A DNA stretch of 13,334 bases from Victivallaceae bacterium (lineage in GTDB: Bacteria > Verrucomicrobiota > Lentisphaeria > Victivallales > Victivallaceae). A program made the position numbers and the translations under genes. Where the stretch lies: NCBI GenBank assembly GCA_016292515.1, contig JAEDIJ010000046.1, forward strand, positions 1 to 13,334, written 5' to 3'. The notes under the pieces were generated by a model, which did not search any database, had not been told where the DNA came from, and saw only the letters and a list, made by a program, of their open reading frames with translations. Below, in pieces: positions 12,718 to 13,334 of this stretch (its first letter is position 1; the number at the start of each line of letters is the position of its first letter).

Positions 12718-13334
12718 ATGATTAAACTCGGTATCAATGGTTTCGGACGTATCGGCCGGATGGTTTTCCGCGCCGCCGTCGAGAACTTCGGCAAGGACAT
12801 CCAGGTCGTCGGCATCAACGACCTCCTCGATCCGGATTACCTCGCCTACATGCTCAAATACGATTCGGTTCACGGCCGTTTCAACCACGACGTCAAAGTC
12901 GAGGGCAACTACATGATCGTTGACGGCAACAAGATCCAGATCTTCGCCGAAAAAGATCCCTCCGCCATCACCTGGGGCGCGCTGGATGTCGACGTCGTCG
13001 TCGAATCCACCGGTTTCTTCCTCACCGAGGAACTCGCTTCCGCGCACCTCAAAGCGGGTGCCAAAAAAGTCATTATGTCCGCGCCGAGCAAAGACGCGAC
13101 CCCGATGTTCGTCTACGGCGTCAACGACAAGACCTACGCCGGCCAGAAGATCATCTCCAACGCCAGCTGCACGACCAACTGCCTCGCGCCGATCTGCAAA
13201 GTGCTCGATCAGGAATTCGGCATCGTCCGCGGTCTGATGACCACGGTCCACGCCGCCACCGCGACGCAGAAGACCGTCGACGGCCCCTCCAAGAAAGATT
13301 GGCGCGGCGGCCGCGGCATCCTCGAGAACATCAT
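12718..13334 (+). CDS. gap: Glyceraldehyde-3-phosphate dehydrogenase, type I (3' truncated by window)
   Basis: Converts glyceraldehyde-3-phosphate, phosphate and NAD+ to 1,3-bisphosphoglycerate in glycolysis. The first 205 codons are present; about 130 are expected beyond the window edge. The Rossmann motif GINGFGRIGR (5-14) and INDL (33-36) bind NAD. SNASCTTNCLAP (147-158) carries the catalytic Cys151, and TTVHAATATQKTVDGPS (175-191) carries His178, its activating base. The next segment reads KKDWRGGRG, where many enzymes have a longer insert (family pattern DxxHxDLRRxR or KDWRGGR), so it is the ordinary catabolic form. The ATG at 12718 follows a GGAAAGGTGG site. C-ending codons dominate, as in icd, suggesting high expression. 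No neighbouring pgk or tpi can be seen before the edge. Confidence 0.97.
   Translation, partial: MIKLGINGFGRIGRMVFRAAVENFGKDIQVVGINDLLDPDYLAYMLKYDSVHGRFNHDVKVEGNYMIVDGNKIQIFAEKDPSAITWGALDVDVVVESTGFFLTEELASAHLKAGAKKVIMSAPSKDATPMFVYGVNDKTYAGQKIISNASCTTNCLAPICKVLDQEFGIVRGLMTTVHAATATQKTVDGPSKKDWRGGRGILENI

Noticed and set aside
12631..13251. 206-codon minus-strand ORF opposite gap
   Set aside because: Antisense shadow of gap extending across its promoter; acidic low-complexity composition typical of such frames.
1..13334. CRISPR array, tRNA, rRNA, integrase, transposase or att site
   Set aside because: No regularly spaced direct repeats, cloverleaf, rRNA signature, or recombinase motif was seen in the window.

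Overview
This window reads as a chromosomal segment of a fairly GC-rich Gram-negative bacterium. The gene set (E. coli-type NADP isocitrate dehydrogenase, BipA/TypA, a long two-domain NadE, PlsY, GAPDH), a lipobox-bearing lipoprotein, and gut-phage-style accessory proteins fit a member of the PVC superphylum, perhaps Lentisphaerota/Victivallales. That placement is an impression from protein style and was not tested by any search.

Region 1 (about 1-5800, minus strand) is a tight housekeeping operon: typA, a 76-residue membrane protein, purE, a MarC-family membrane protein, plsY and nadE. Spacings are 1 to 24 nt and every gene after typA has a purine-rich Shine-Dalgarno. A clear sigma70-type promoter (TTGATA, 17 nt, TATATT) precedes typA. 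The operon ends in a hairpin-rich repeat at the left edge of the window. The most notable gene is nadE: its synthetase half is intact, but all three catalytic residues of its glutaminase half appear to be replaced.

Region 2 (about 5750-7420) holds the plus-strand icd gene. It is transcribed divergently from typA by its own promoter and is followed by a second copy of the same repeat. The two copies sit at the same distance behind their genes, in the same orientation relative to them, and show compensatory changes in a shared stem. The remaining 200 nt or so up to 7421 contain no recognisable gene.

Region 3 (7422-12486, minus strand) is an eight-gene cassette. Genes alternate between 4-nt ATGA overlaps and gaps of 2 to 17 nt, so it is probably one transcription unit. 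In order of transcription: three proteins I cannot assign (298, 235 and 246 aa), a fibre-like protein (355 aa), a lectin-like protein with the phage-type YLESTGTQYIDTG motif, a DUF1353 protein, a coiled-coil/one-helix (holin-like) protein and a small lipoprotein. It resembles the distal end of a phage late operon (adsorption plus lysis-associated genes), but no head, terminase, portal, tape-measure, endolysin or integrase gene accompanies it, and housekeeping genes flank it on both sides. It is either the stub of a prophage or a retained, possibly repurposed, tail-appendage module.

Region 4 (12487-13334) contains a strong promoter and the first 205 codons of a GAPDH gene, truncated by the window end. 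The gap, icd and typA promoters share the -10 hexamer TATATT with 17-nt spacers.
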